Shown here one piece after another: positions 1 through 9,166 of a stretch of 22,706 nucleotides of DNA. Within the stretch, counting starts at the first letter, position 1. Each line of letters starts with the position of its first letter. Made by a program: the position numbers and the translations under genes. The stretch comes from Pleurotus ostreatus/Saccharomyces cerevisiae fusant (lineage: Eukaryota > Opisthokonta). The notes below the pieces were generated by a model that was not told where the DNA came from, ran no database searches, and was given only the letters and a program-made list of their open reading frames with translations. The stretch spans positions 1 to 22,706 of the forward strand of contig JAMQCK010000446.1 of NCBI GenBank assembly GCA_024196135.1. Reading direction: 5' to 3'.

Positions 1-885
1 TTTCTGACAAACTCACCGTAGACATATTGTACCACCGTCGCTCGTACTGTGAGGAAAGTGCAGAATCTGGCTAGACATAAGTTACTTTGTGTACGGGGCC
101 TGAATTTCGAAGACGAGGGGGTCCTTGTGGGTGCTTGAGCCGTTCGGCAATCACCGGCGCGTGGTGCCTCTCGCTGCGTGAAGATAGCGACCGAATCGCT
201 TCACTAGAGCGTGCACGAAAGCACTAGTGATCGAGGCGAGCGCTCAAATCACTACTGCTTAGCGATTCACTAACCACGGTTTTTGTCCATAATTTACAAC
301 CATAGTAAGTGCTCAGATCACTAGTGGTCAGCGATTCACTAATCGGTATTTTTGTCCAGAATTCACAATCGTAGGGCTGGGTTTTGTCGGAGCCGGCCGA
401 CTGAACGCTGTAGCAGACGGTAGGTCCCCCCCTCCAGGCATAAAGAGAAGGGTCTGAAGCCAAATTTCGTGCTGCCCCGAGCGTTAGCGAGTGTGAGAGG
501 GGAAGAGGATGGTAAATCGGGCTGCAGGAGCCTCGAGGCGATGGAGGGCACAGCGGAGAGGCGGCCACGGCCGACACGCTCGCCGCCCGCGTGACCGTCG
601 CCGCGGATCCTCCGGACGCAGCGACGTCACTCTATGGCCGGGCACCAGCGCTTGACTCCCTCTAAGTCCTCGCAAACTCGGATTTAGCTCATATCAAAAA
701 TCAAAAATTCCGGGAAAATCGAGAAAATAAACAATCCTGTAGCGCACCTTTGGCTGATTCGAGACTGCTCGAAGCGACGCAAGTGAGAGTTTCAAGGCTG
801 TACGAACATTTGAGTGAAAGAACGAGCCCGAACGACCCATGCAGCGTCGGGATAGTGTGGAACACGTCGTCCGGGCGCGGCGCTA
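1..885. other. Non-coding flank, no gene recognised
   Basis: No frame here resembles a known protein and no convincing pair of splice signals was found. The block contains one short tandem duplication, listed separately. It ends at the TA dinucleotide (884-885) that borders the large inverted-repeat element starting at 886. Confidence 0.5.
240..374. repeat. Two-copy direct repeat, about 69-bp unit
   Basis: Two adjacent units (about 240-308 and 309-374) share the order GCTCA-ATCACTA, AGCGATTCACTAA, TTTTTGTCCA, ATT-ACAA. They differ by scattered substitutions, so the duplication is not recent. Fragments of the same words (CACTAGTGATC, AATCGCTTCACTA) lie just to the left at 194-232, suggesting an older, partly eroded third unit. 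No function is apparent. Confidence 0.7.
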
Positions 886-1072
886 AAGCTCCGTATAAAA
901 TTCCCGGGGCCCCTGTATGTTAGTAAGTGTAAGAAATGACCGCTGTATGTAAGTAAGTATGGTGTCTGAAAATCTCTGTAAGGAACTGTTAGATACAGAG
1001 TTAGAAATGTATTTCTTACATATTAATAATGTATATTGAGGTTTGGAAAGCAACCTGTGGTCTCGGTAGCGG
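886..1072. repeat. Left terminal inverted repeat of the large element
   Basis: The arm runs from GCTCCGTATAAAAT through CCGGGGCCCCTGTA, several TAGTAAGT/GTAAGTAAG words, GAACTGTT, TTTCTTACA and GTATATTGAGGTTTGGAAA to GTCTCGG. It matches the reverse complement of 6651-7042 in the same order, at roughly 75-80% by eye. It lacks the 200-bp MITE, so around 975 it shows the unoccupied site. Weaker similarity (GTCGCAGC and flanking words) may extend the arm to about 1172. Confidence 0.75.
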
Positions 1073-1342
1073 CTTTCGTTGAGTGTCGGGCCGTGCACGT
1101 CGACTGAACCGTTCTTTGGTTCATCTCCCACTCGTTGTTGTCGAGAATTACCGATTCGCGTCGCAGCCTAGGGGAGCCTGCCCAAGTCATCTTGAGCCCA
1201 TCCGGAAGTGTGGACTCGACATTGTTAAAAGGTGCGGGAGCTCTGGGCCCGCGAGAGGGGATCTCGCCAGTCGAGCGGGTAGGGGCGAGCGCAGAGTGGT
1301 CGCTCGTTGGCGACGGTCGGGCGCGGGAGCGCTCGGGTAGCG

Positions 1343-1568
1343 TGTAGTGCGCGTGTAACGACGCGCGCGCGAGAGATCAAATATAAGAGTGCCCGTGTCG
1401 GAGTTGGACTCAACGACGAGGCGAAAGGCAACCCCTCCGGTGCCTGCTGCTCAGAGCCTCTCACAGAGGAGGCTAATACGAGCTGCAGCCGATGGTAGGA
1501 GTAGAGATGATGTATTCCCAATGCGGCAGGCCGCCTTGCGGCCTGCGACGCATCTAATCTAATCTACA
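1343..1568 (+). other. LTR-like block (possible solo LTR)
   Basis: The block starts TGTAG and ends CTACA, a short TG..CA inverted terminus like a retrotransposon LTR. It contains a TATAAG box (1382-1387) and, near its 3' end, a strong GC-rich hairpin (1521-1553). The 226-bp length fits a small fungal LTR. No matching target-site duplication is visible (TAGCG to the left, CTGTA to the right) and no second copy lies in the window, so the call rests on layout alone. Confidence 0.3.
1521..1553. other. Strong GC-rich hairpin
   Basis: A perfect 9-bp stem, GCAGGCCGC (1526-1534) with GCGGCCTGC (1538-1546), closes a 3-nt loop. An outer stem of ATGCG (1521-1525) with CGCAT (1549-1553) is offset by a 2-nt bulge. 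In an LTR this could be part of a 3'-end-forming structure; on its own its role is unknown. Confidence 0.7.
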
Positions 1569-2666
1569 CTGTACGTAGAAGACGAGCGAAAGAAAATGTG
1601 GTAAGGACGAGCGTATCGGCCTGGGGTTTCTGGCCAGGATCCCCACAAAAGGCCCAGGAAGCCGCTATTCGACGATGGCGGCGAGACATTGGCGTGCGCG
1701 GAACAAAGAACTTGGGACGGGGTCAAGAACGGGAGGAGAGGCGATCAATTCTATAAGCAACAAGCAACAACGAGCTTTTGATGCGCTTTGACAGACGAAC
1801 GGCGCTCATTGGCTGGCGAGCCCTCCTTTCGGGGCAAGGAGGCCTGGCTGCTGGACAGCTGACCGGGGGAAATGGTCAGGAAATGGAGAATGGGCGTACT
1901 TGAATGCGTGACGTCACGGGCGACTTGCATGGTGCGAATCATACTTGAGATCGGAAGACGCCTCACTGGCTTTATTTATCTTCGGACGACACGGGGCCTG
2001 ACTCGGTTCCAGACGACACTCGCGTGCTAAGACTTCTTGCATTGGAATGTATCTTGACAAGGTTCCCGCTCGCGTCTTACTTACTTTGAACACGGGCCGA
2101 GGCATTATAGTGCGGCGCTCATCGACACAAATTCCTTGATCATTCCCTGCTGGCGTGTCTTCCGCTTTCACGAAATACGCTTCCGTACTGAACAGTGCAT
2201 TCGTCCACAATTGAGATGGACACTGTCCCTTGCGGCTTGCGTCGTGTACTTGCCAGTGACACGCCGGGACTATGGACTTGCTGTCGCGAATTCTCATAGA
2301 AATGGCCTTTTCGTAGCGTGCGACGCTCCCTGACCTTTCGCAATTTCGGAGCACGCGTACTTAACTAACTCGGTGGCCGTAAACACGGGTCGTTATGCTA
2401 GTATGGTGAGAAAAATACAGAGAGAGTCATGTTTTTCGAATGGTGCATCGAGAAAAGGCCTATCGCCATTGCCCCACGCACTTGCAGAAGGCAAAGGGTT
2501 AGAGCTCGATGCGCGGTGTCGAGACGGCATTAGTACGCCTACGGCACTGATACATAGTAATGTTGGCGCAACTGCCAAGAAGCCGTAGCTCGCTATGTGG
2601 GAAGCGCGCGGTTTGTAGGCGTGGGGCCCTAGATGTAGATGAGGGCGTTGGTTGGAGGGCTGGGAC
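1569..2666. other. Non-coding interior of the large element
   Basis: About 1.1 kb without a recognisable gene. The longest open frame (minus strand, about 146 codons near 1914-2354) has no familiar motif and no splice context. I see no transposase-like D..D..E/D signature. Confidence 0.45.
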
Positions 2667-2900
2667 GAAGTTGAACACATATGTGACAAGTCTGTCACCG
2701 GACGACAGCCCCGCTCGGCAAAAGCCGTACTGACCTCGAATTCTGCCGTTGGAGTCGGTTGGACTAGACCGAACGCTGAGTTGACACTGGGGCCTGCGCT
2801 CTAAAGAGTCGAGATTATTTACACTTCCAAACATTCCTGTCTCGGCCATCGCGTGTCATCAACAGTGTTTACAAACAGGCTTCATTTTCTACGGAGCCCG
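2667..2900. repeat. Left arm of the inner inverted pair
   Basis: Best-conserved islands are 2699-2719 (GACAGCCCCGCTCGGCAAA inside) and 2855-2900 (AACAGTGTTTACAAACAG, CATTTTCTACGGAGCCC). The arm at 5709-5962 carries an extra few bases between these two words. Confidence 0.7.
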
Positions 2901-3719
2901 GCGCGCGTCTCCACTCGAGGACGATCTTCCCGTTCAGGCCGTTCGAGAGAGACGGCGCAGTCTAGCATCGCTGACAAGATGCACTCAAGGTCTCTGGGGT
3001 GACTCTCGTGGACCAGTTTGTCAGCTTGTAGGTGGAAGGAGTACATGGACGATGGATACAGGCGGTCTAACTGGATGTAGCCGGGGCACCAGGATATCTC
3101 ACCCATGTCGCATCGTCGGGGTCGCATCGCCTGCTTTATCGATCATCGGCGAGGCTTAGAAGGGTCTACAATCACCTTCCAGTAGCCAAAAGCCGCTCTG
3201 AGCATGATTTGTGCGACTGAAAGTCGAGCGCGCGCCCGGATGACGTGTCCGACCGCTCCCCCGAGATCTCGACCCCACGTGGGTTGTTCGGGCTCGTTCT
3301 TTCCCTCCCACATCGTACAAAATTCCAACGGTAATTTCCACCGCCTAAGATAACCTCAGGTAGGCCAACGGCGCGCTCCCGAATCAGAGCGCGTCTGCCT
3401 AGGATTCTTAGGCGCCATTCCAAATTCAAGGCCCAGAGGATTGTCTACAAAATCTTTGAGAACGCGTGAAATCTTTCGAAGGCCCCAAAGGATTTTCACC
3501 TCAAAATGATATATAGACCCACGGTGGGTCTCTCCCGCTCGCGCCCCGCAACGAGAAACGCGCTCTTTCCCTCGGGGGCCATGCGCTATGCATGAGAAGG
3601 AAATTCTAGCTTTCACGCGCTCACCGACACTGTGCCGAACAAATATTTATGCTTTCTGAGGGGTTGGACCTCACAAGGAGCATGTTTTGAGAGGGGTTCT
3701 ACTGTATACCGTGCCGGTA
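2901..3719. other. No gene recognised
   Basis: About 0.8 kb between the left inner arm and the diverged MITE at 3720. Several 60-85 codon frames on the minus strand overlap each other in different frames, which is typical of non-coding GC-rich DNA. No motif or intron signal supports any of them. Confidence 0.45.
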
Positions 3720-4085
3720 CGGTGGTGGCCAGATTGATTGCCAGTGTGCGCTGCTTTTTGTGTGACAGATGGCCCAGACGGGCGTTAGGCGAGGTCAAAA
3801 GGTCCAACTGTACGGTAGAACGAAGGTAAAGGCTCTCAAGTACGCAATTACAAGCGGAACTAGCACGTATTCTGTGAGATGTGCATGGTTCAGGACACGC
3901 AGTGTCATTTGGCGCATCTGGACACGCAAGGGCACACACCTGCAAATTTGGTTTGCGGATGGGGGATCGCAGTAAGTGGCGCTCTTCCGTTCCGTAAGGG
4001 TCTCGATACTCGTTGAGCGCGCCCAACACCCGCCGCGACGCTCTCTCCCGATAAAGGCAGTGCGAAATCGATCTTGTCGTCGCTG
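3720..4085. mobile_element. Palindromic MITE, family A, diverged copy
   Basis: The ends (CGGTGGTGGCCAGAT at the left, ATCTTGTCGTCGCTG at the right) are degraded forms of the CAGTGGCGGCCAGAT / ATCTGGCCGCCACTG ends of the copy at 20604-20986. TA stands on both sides (3718-3719 and 4086-4087). Subterminal words GCGTTAGGCGAG (left) and CGCGCCCAACACCCGCC (right) also match the family in order. At 366 bp it is close to the 382-383 bp of better copies. Divergence is heavier than in the 20.6-22.7 kb copies, so this is an older insertion. Confidence 0.75.
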
Positions 4086-4356
4086 TATGTTGAAGCTTAT
4101 GACCTTCGGATGAGGGGCGGACGCGCACTGTCTGGGTACGATGAAGTCATACTTAGAGATTCAATCACGATGGGGGAGGCGGTCTCATAACAGGCTTTTC
4201 TTCTTTCGCGTGCCAGCTTTCATCGAGGGCCCGCGTGCTGCATTCGGGGTAGCCAAGCCTCACACCACACCCGGGATTTGATGTTCACCGGCCCTTACGG
4301 CAGGATTAGACTGCATTGGAGTGCGTCTTCTCAGTGATACATAGTTTACAAAACTC

Positions 4357-4688
4357 CAGCAGTTTGCAAAACGCTAGAGGGCTTCGGCTCACGAAGGAAT
4401 GCGTGGTCATAGCGCCCCAATCCGCTCTTGCAAGCTCGTCGCTGCCCATGGTGGGGACTGCGAGGGGCGCTCAGATCACCAACGCCGCCCGTCGTGGGTT
4501 CATGCTCTGTCCGATGGCGCTCCGACTGTCCTCAAGAGGCCTGAGGATGTGTGTGTTGCTCCGTATGTCGTCGCCGGACGCTGAGCCTGCTCTCCTGAGG
4601 CAGCGTTGAAGCGGCTACGTGGTGGCTTGGGACAAAAACGTCACCTACCATCGTCGGGGCGATTCCTCTAGCGTTTTGCAAAGCGCTG
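4357..4688. mobile_element. 332-bp inverted-repeat element (unclassified MITE)
   Basis: The ends form a 24-bp inverted repeat with two mismatches. CAGC, a variable triplet and TTGCAAAACGCTAGAGG (4357-4380) pair with CCTCTAGCGTTTTGCAA and GCGCTG at 4665-4688. TC precedes the left end and follows the right end, too short to count as a target duplication. The interior has no recognisable gene; the open frame across 4316-4609 runs through the left terminus and is probably accidental. No other copy was found in the window. Confidence 0.6.
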
Positions 4689-5708
4689 TCATCTGCACCT
4701 CTTGCTACGCCCAAACTGTATAACTGTAGAATGTCAGGGTGAATACAGTTTGTACTTGGAGGCGAGAAAAATATCATATCTCTAAGATTATGAACTCGCG
4801 AGTTGGAGGGAGAGAAAAATCACGCTACTGTATGTTACGGCGCCAGTCTGGGCTCGAAAGGAGGAATAAGGAAAGATCGAAGGTGTAAGTTGGATCATCA
4901 GCAGACAATCGCTGTCTGTGTAAGGTTGGACTCGGAGTCTGCCTGGTGAACAGCGTAGAAAAGGGTAGGGGGAGGAACTTTGTTCGGCGTATATTGGATT
5001 CGCGTTCAAGGTCCCTAATACTAAGGGATCGGGACCTTACGCTCGGGGATCTACTTAGAAGCGTTACCGGAGGCGCTGCGGGAACTGTCCCGACGTTCGA
5101 CACTCCGAGTAATCGTGCTAAGCTAGCGCTCTTTTTGGTATAATTTCTCCGATCTTGGATTGCTCCAACTCAACGGATGAGCCTCGGGCTTACAGAGTAG
5201 AGCTTCGGGTGTGACAACGACTGAATTGCTTCAGAGCGCTGCTCAGGAGGTGGAAGTTCAAGTGTGTTGAACGAGGTATAAAGATCTTGCTCGAATTAGA
5301 CATTTGGGAGCTAAAGTGTTTGAATAGAGTGTATTCGCCTATTGATAATCTCGTTCTAAGCATGCTAATTCGTTTCTGTGTCTTCAAAGCATTCGAGTGT
5401 ATTAGAGTACGTTTGCTCAGTAGTTCACGCACGGTCTAATCCGTAGGCACCATCATGTTTCCTTTGATATATACAAGCACTATTTGGGAAGGTTGAAGGA
5501 CATTACGACGATGGGAAGTTGGAGAGGGGATTTTGGGCGAGCGCGGGCGCGCCAGACCATGCCCGATTCCTCCAAGCATATCAAGTAACCGATAATTATC
5601 AGAGAATTCATTAACGAATGATCTGAAAATCCACTTCAAGTGGAAGATCAAGGCGACGAGATGTAAAACGTAGACGGGTTTGAAGCTTCCAGGGGCATTC
5701 TGCGCCAT
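4689..5708. other. No gene recognised; small hairpin at 5008-5038
   Basis: About 1 kb without supported coding sequence. AAGGTCCC (5008-5015) pairs with GGGACCTT (5031-5038) across a loop that itself contains CCCT..AGGG, so two alternative folds are possible. A 13-bp self-complementary word, CCACTTCAAGTGG, lies near 5631-5643. A plus-strand frame at 4946-5143 is arginine-rich but resembles nothing I know. Confidence 0.45.
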
Positions 5709-5962
5709 CGGGCTCCGTAGAAAATGGGCCTGTTTCAAACATCTGTTTGTAAACACTGTTATTAACATGTTATTGACAATTACTTACAGCGGGGGTTCGT
5801 ATCGGCATGTTTGAAAATTTGAGTAGTTCTCATGCTCAAGGGCGAAGGCCACCGACGTCAGCCTTCGCGCTCAGTTGAGTTGAACGGCAAGGAAAAAAAT
5901 TAGGACGGCGTTTGCCGAGCGGGGCTGTCCGACGTCAGTGACGCGCGTGACTGTTCAACTTC
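5709..5962. repeat. Right arm of the inner inverted pair
   Basis: Reverse-complement partner of 2667-2900. Conserved islands are GGGCTCCGTAGAAAATG (about 5710-5726), CTGTTTGTAAACACTGTT (5744-5761), TTTGCCGAGCGGGGCTGTC (about 5910-5929) and TGTTCAACTTC (5952-5962). Order and spacing mirror the left arm. Confidence 0.7.
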
Positions 5963-6650
5963 TTGCCGTAACTCGGAACTCGCAAGGCCTGTCTATGCCC
6001 GCGCCGTCGTATCTCGATGCCGCACGACTTCTCGCCCATGTAGAGCGTGAAAATGTCTACCGAGTGTGGTCAATCCCAGTCTCACGGCACATTCTGAGCG
6101 TCGCTATCCTGCCTCGCCCCGCAGGTCTCCGTCGTCGTCGCCGTCACCGCCGTCAGCTTTGCCCGAGAACCCCGCGCCTACGGTTTCTCGCCTCTCACAT
6201 ATACTTAGACAGCTGGCTTTGTCTTGCGCCACCTGGCTACACACGAATGCCACAAGCGTACTAACACCATCTCGCCACCCACCAGTAGATCGAGCGCCAC
6301 TTCTTCATCAGCTTCTGCTTGTGCGAAAGCAATGGTGATAGTATCTTCCTCGACGCCTCAGATGATTCAGAGACGCGCTGTGCCTGGTATCTCCACAACT
6401 AGAGCATCTCTCCTCCCGCTCTTGTCCCCGTCTTGAATCATCTCTTTTGCCCACCGGTCTCGCCATCGTCTCGAGCAAGCCAATGATTTTGATGCCGCGT
6501 GTCCAGCTGACTTGACGAAGGTACGCACGCGACATTTTCGGCGTGTGCTGCGACATCCATCGATCTTTTTTGACAAGTGTGAGTAGGAGACGGAGCGGAG
6601 GCGCGACACAACCGACGTGACGACGTGTGTTCTCCGAAATTCGTCTCTGA
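5963..6650. other. No gene recognised
   Basis: Several plus-strand frames of 70-108 codons rich in Pro, Ser and Arg cover 5938-6436, but they overlap in different frames. I recognise no domain and no convincing intron series. The region is flanked by the inner arm and the right TIR of the large element, so transposon interior is the simplest reading. Confidence 0.4.
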
Positions 6651-7042
6651 CCGTCTCCGAGACCGATTATTGCTTTTCAAACCCCAATATACATTACAAA
6701 CCTGTAAGAAATGCATTTTTAACGCTGTATTAAACAGTTCTTTACAAACAGTAGGGAGCTTCAGCTACACAGAAATTCCGCTTTGCTCATCGCTCCTGGG
6801 GAGCCCACGCTCGGTCCACCGTCCTGGGAGATGACCTTTGTGTGTAGCCTCGCGCGTGTAGTCTCCGCGTATGCAGTAGCTATATTGAAGGACCTGAAGG
6901 GGCAGGCGCCATTGATGAATCCACTATACAGAAGTTGTGTAGCTCAAGCTCCCTAGTTTCAAACACCATACTTACTTACGTCCAGCGGGCACTTCTAGCA
7001 CTTACTAACTTACAGGGGCCCCGGTCATTTTATACGGAGCCC
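6651..7042. repeat. Right terminal inverted repeat, split by a MITE
   Basis: Reverse-complement partner of 886-1072. The inner part (6651-6751) carries CAAACCCCAATATAC, TGTAAGAAATGCATTT and AACAGTTCTTTACA. The outer part (6956-7042) carries ACCATACTTACTTAC, ACTTACTAACTTACAGGGGCC and ATTTTATACGGAGC. The 200-bp element at 6754-6953 lies between them. Bridging the insertion restores colinearity with the left arm. Confidence 0.75.
6754..6953. mobile_element. 200-bp MITE, family C, copy 1
   Basis: Ends are GGGAGCTTCAGCTACAC and GTGTAGCTCAAGCTCCC, an inverted repeat of about 17 bp, flanked on both sides by TA (6752-6753 and 6954-6955). A second, inverted copy of exactly the same length is at 10468-10667; the two are highly similar throughout. 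It inserted into the right TIR of the large element, so it is younger than that element. No coding capacity. Confidence 0.88.
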
Positions 7043-7146
7043 TACTGCGTCAACGCGCGTTCCGGGAGCCTGCCGATCTTCTTCATTGCGAGCGTGCACG
7101 CCAGGACCCTCGCCTTCTAACTGCCATATCCCGCACGTATGTCTCG

Positions 7147-7379
7147 ATGGCGGCCAAAGCGACAAGATCCTCGCCGCCTGATACGTTCCTCCCAAGTACG
7201 CTCGAGGCCATTCACATGGTCGCGCCCCGAACTCAGATAGCGGTGCTCTATGACTTCTCTACGAGAATATTCATTAGACCTCGCAACTTCTGCATTGGCC
7301 ACTGCATCAAGTGGAGCTGCATTTGGTAAGTGCAAAACCTGATAAATATGCTAGCTAATACACTCTACTCAGCTGGTGA
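7147..7379 (+). CDS. Weak candidate small spliced ORF, unknown protein
   Basis: An ATG at 7147 opens a frame that reaches a textbook fungal intron: donor GTAAGT at 7326, branch-like GCTAATA, acceptor TCAG ending 7372 (47 bp). After splicing the frame closes almost at once (TGG then TGA, 7377-7379), giving about 61 residues with a Cys/Trp-rich end. I recognise no domain. The intron signals are good, but a stop so soon after the junction is unusual. This may be a remnant exon or a chance combination; an open frame on the opposite strand (7117-7335) competes. It sits just outside the right TA border of the large element. Confidence 0.25.
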
Positions 7380-7380
7380 A

Positions 7381-7532
7381 AAAATTATATGCACCGAGCG
7401 AAAGACTTTACTGAAAGATCGTAATAGATTGTAAAAAACTACGGAGCAAATCTATTATAAACAGGCAAATAAAGTAGGTTTGCTGCATAATTTATTACAA
7501 TCCATTAAGATGTTTCAGTAAAGTCATGTCGC
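7381..7532. repeat. Short palindromic repeat (inverted arms of about 53 bp)
   Basis: The left arm (7398-7450, containing AAAGACTTTACTGAAAGATC and ATAGATTGT) pairs with the right arm (7479-7532, containing TTATTACAATCCATTAAGAT and TTTCAGTAAAGTC) around a 28-bp AT-rich spacer. The same sequence recurs at about 9653-9715, so this is a dispersed repeat, probably a small MITE or its core. Confidence 0.7.
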
Positions 7533-7592
7533 CTACTGACTAGACCGCTCATTGATCATAGAATGAAACTACTTCAACATCCATCCATAATT

Positions 7593-8690
7593 TTATGCTG
7601 GGATCTTGATGGGCTGGAGATTCCAGTAGCTCTCTGCGTACTCCATGATAGCGCGATCCAAGCTAAACATAGACATCTATGCAATCATCAGCGAAAAAAA
7701 AATAATAGTACACTCGTCAGCTGACTCACCCTGCACACTGTGTAAATTGACTTCTTGATCTATTCTTCCTTGTCCACATATGCCTCATTGACCATCTTGA
7801 GCGCGTCGATGTCTGGAGGCTACGTCAGTGAAACCACCCGACTCGCCTGTAGGCAACATCTTACAGGAGTCGAAGTCGTCCGCGATGAGGTAGTAGTCAC
7901 CTTGGTGGATAGTGTTGAGAAACCTGGAAGGGGCTGAAGCTTAGGTAGCGTGACAAGGGAGATACGGGAATAACAACGTACAGCTTGTAGATGCTGCCAT
8001 TGCTAAACAGGCCCTGGGAGACGGTGCGGAGGATGCACACCAGCGCAGGCGACTTCTCATCGACCGAGCAGGGATGGTACATGTAGTTGTACCGCACCTG
8101 CTCGACCTCGGGTGTGAGGCAGCTAAAGAATACTAGTGTGACCCTTGTCAGACCCCACTCCATCCCTCGGTAAACGAATTGTCATCTACTCACAGACGTT
8201 ACTGGTCCCAACCTGCTTGCCGATCTCAATGCTCGCGCCTTTGACTGTGCCGAGCAGCAGCCCATCGTTCAGGCAAATCAGGCAGAACTTCATGTTCGAC
8301 GTGCCCGTGGTCAAGATGTGCTGGCTGATATCGGAGTCGGGGATGAGAGTCTCGGCAAGCGTGACGCCATAGTCGGGCAGGAAGTAGTACTGGGGATAGT
8401 GTCCGCGTTGATTACGCGCGCGATATTGACGATGAAGCGGATGATCTATACACGGCGTCAGCCTCGCTTTTACCATTCGAGTTCGAGTCCGACCATCTTG
8501 CGCACGTGCTGTGAAAGGCGCTCCTTGATCGTAGCCCATTACTTGCGGAAGGCGGTGTACTCGGCGAGCGTACGAAGCTTCTTCATTCAGCATGAAGAGG
8601 ACCTTGAGCCAGACCTGCTCGGGGGACGCCGAGCAACTTGATGATTCTGGTCAAGCCAGTGTTTAGCATGTTGGGAGGCGCACCGTTCTG
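7593..8690 (-). pseudogene. GPH1: Glycogen phosphorylase, 3' remnant (pseudogene)
   Basis: Glycogen phosphorylase is a cytosolic PLP enzyme that releases glucose-1-phosphate from glycogen. Minus-strand segments match its C-terminal third in order: WLDQN (near 8660), EQVWLK..FMLNE, TAFRK..WATIKERLSQHV, FIVNIARVINAD, YFLPDYGVTLAETLIP, SDISQHI, GTSNMKFCL, LLLGTV, LTPEVEQVRY, YMYHP, EKSPAL, DYYLIADDFDS, ALKMVNEAYVDKEE, RAIMEYAESYWNLQP and a stop at 7593. They lie in different frames. TAA at 8539-8541 and TAG at 7760-7762 interrupt them. About 100 residues with the expected HEYKRQ segment are missing between 8450 and 8470, and residues before the PLP-lysine motif are lost. Introns remain, e.g. GTAAGA..CCAG at 7864-7813, so it is a decayed genomic duplicate, not a retrocopy. 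The first two thirds of the gene are absent. Confidence 0.88.
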
Positions 8691-8810
8691 CTTACCTTAT
8701 ATAAGAGAGCTTCGCTAGAGGCTATGCGCAGAGTAGGTAGAGATCTGTCATCGCAGGGGCAGAGGAGCTTCCTTTATATACCACAGAGGAGGCGAAGACG
8801 TCAACCGGTA

Positions 8811-9164
8811 CAACTGCGGACATCACGGATGGACCTGCCCCGTTGGGGGATATCGCCGTGGTGGGCGTTCTGCGTGCTCAGACAATCTCGGAAACCTCGC
8901 AGACGGTAGAGCGCCATCAAAAACCCCCGTCTACACACCCATTCAGTCGCCCCTCTCAACAAGTACCTCGCCATGAAACGTGCCGAAGGTCCCTGGGTGC
9001 CCTAACATACGTTACCTCTAACGCCTCCCGCAATTTTGCCCCATTTCCCACTTCGTAGATGGGGGTTTCTAGCCACACTCTACCGTTTTGTGAAGAGACT
9101 GTATTTTTCCGAGCTCGCGCAGTGCCCACCTCGGCGATTTTACCGGATGGGGCAGGTTCATCTG
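8811..9164. mobile_element. Palindromic MITE, family B, copy 1 (clipped right TIR)
   Basis: Begins CAACTGCGGACATCAC after TA (8809-8810) and runs parallel to the copy at 9167-9541 over its whole length. Its right end is shortened: after GGGGCAGGTTCAT the family sequence loses about 15 bp and resumes CTG, then TA (9165-9166). It also lacks 5 bp before CTTCGTAG near 9050. Central words CGGTAGAGCGCCAT..AAAACCCCC and GATGGGGGTTTCTAG..CTACCGTTTTG relate it to family A. Confidence 0.8.
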
Positions 9165-9166
9165 TA

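Larger units (their letters stand above)
2667..5962. mobile_element. Inner inverted-repeat element nested in the large element
   Basis: Sequence at 2667-2900 recurs inverted at 5709-5962. Shared words in order are GAAGTTGAACA, GACAGCCCCGCTCGGCAAA, GCCGT..CTGCCGTT, AACAGTGTTTACAAACAG and CATTTTCTACGGAGCCC. The arms are unevenly conserved, with near-identical islands in diverged sequence, which suggests an old long-TIR element or an inverted duplication. No transposase was recognised in the 2.8 kb between the arms; two smaller elements (3720-4085 and 4357-4688) lie there. The exact ends and the target duplication could not be fixed. Confidence 0.5.
886..7042. mobile_element. Large TA-flanked DNA transposon-like element with long TIRs
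   Basis: The left end (886-1072) reappears inverted at the right end (6651-7042). Both ends start with GCTCCGTATAAAAT and both are bordered by TA (884-885 and 7043-7044), the target duplication typical of Tc1/mariner-like elements. The right arm is longer only because a 200-bp MITE sits inside it. Between the arms are about 5.6 kb with no recognisable transposase; the interior holds nested repeats. Either this is a decayed or non-autonomous element, or it is two independent inverted copies of one terminal sequence. The matching TA borders favour one element. Confidence 0.55.

Noticed and set aside
1914..2354. 146-codon minus-strand frame inside the large element as a possible transposase
   Set aside because: No catalytic acidic triad, helix-turn-helix or other transposase feature could be seen, and overlapping frames of similar length exist on both strands.
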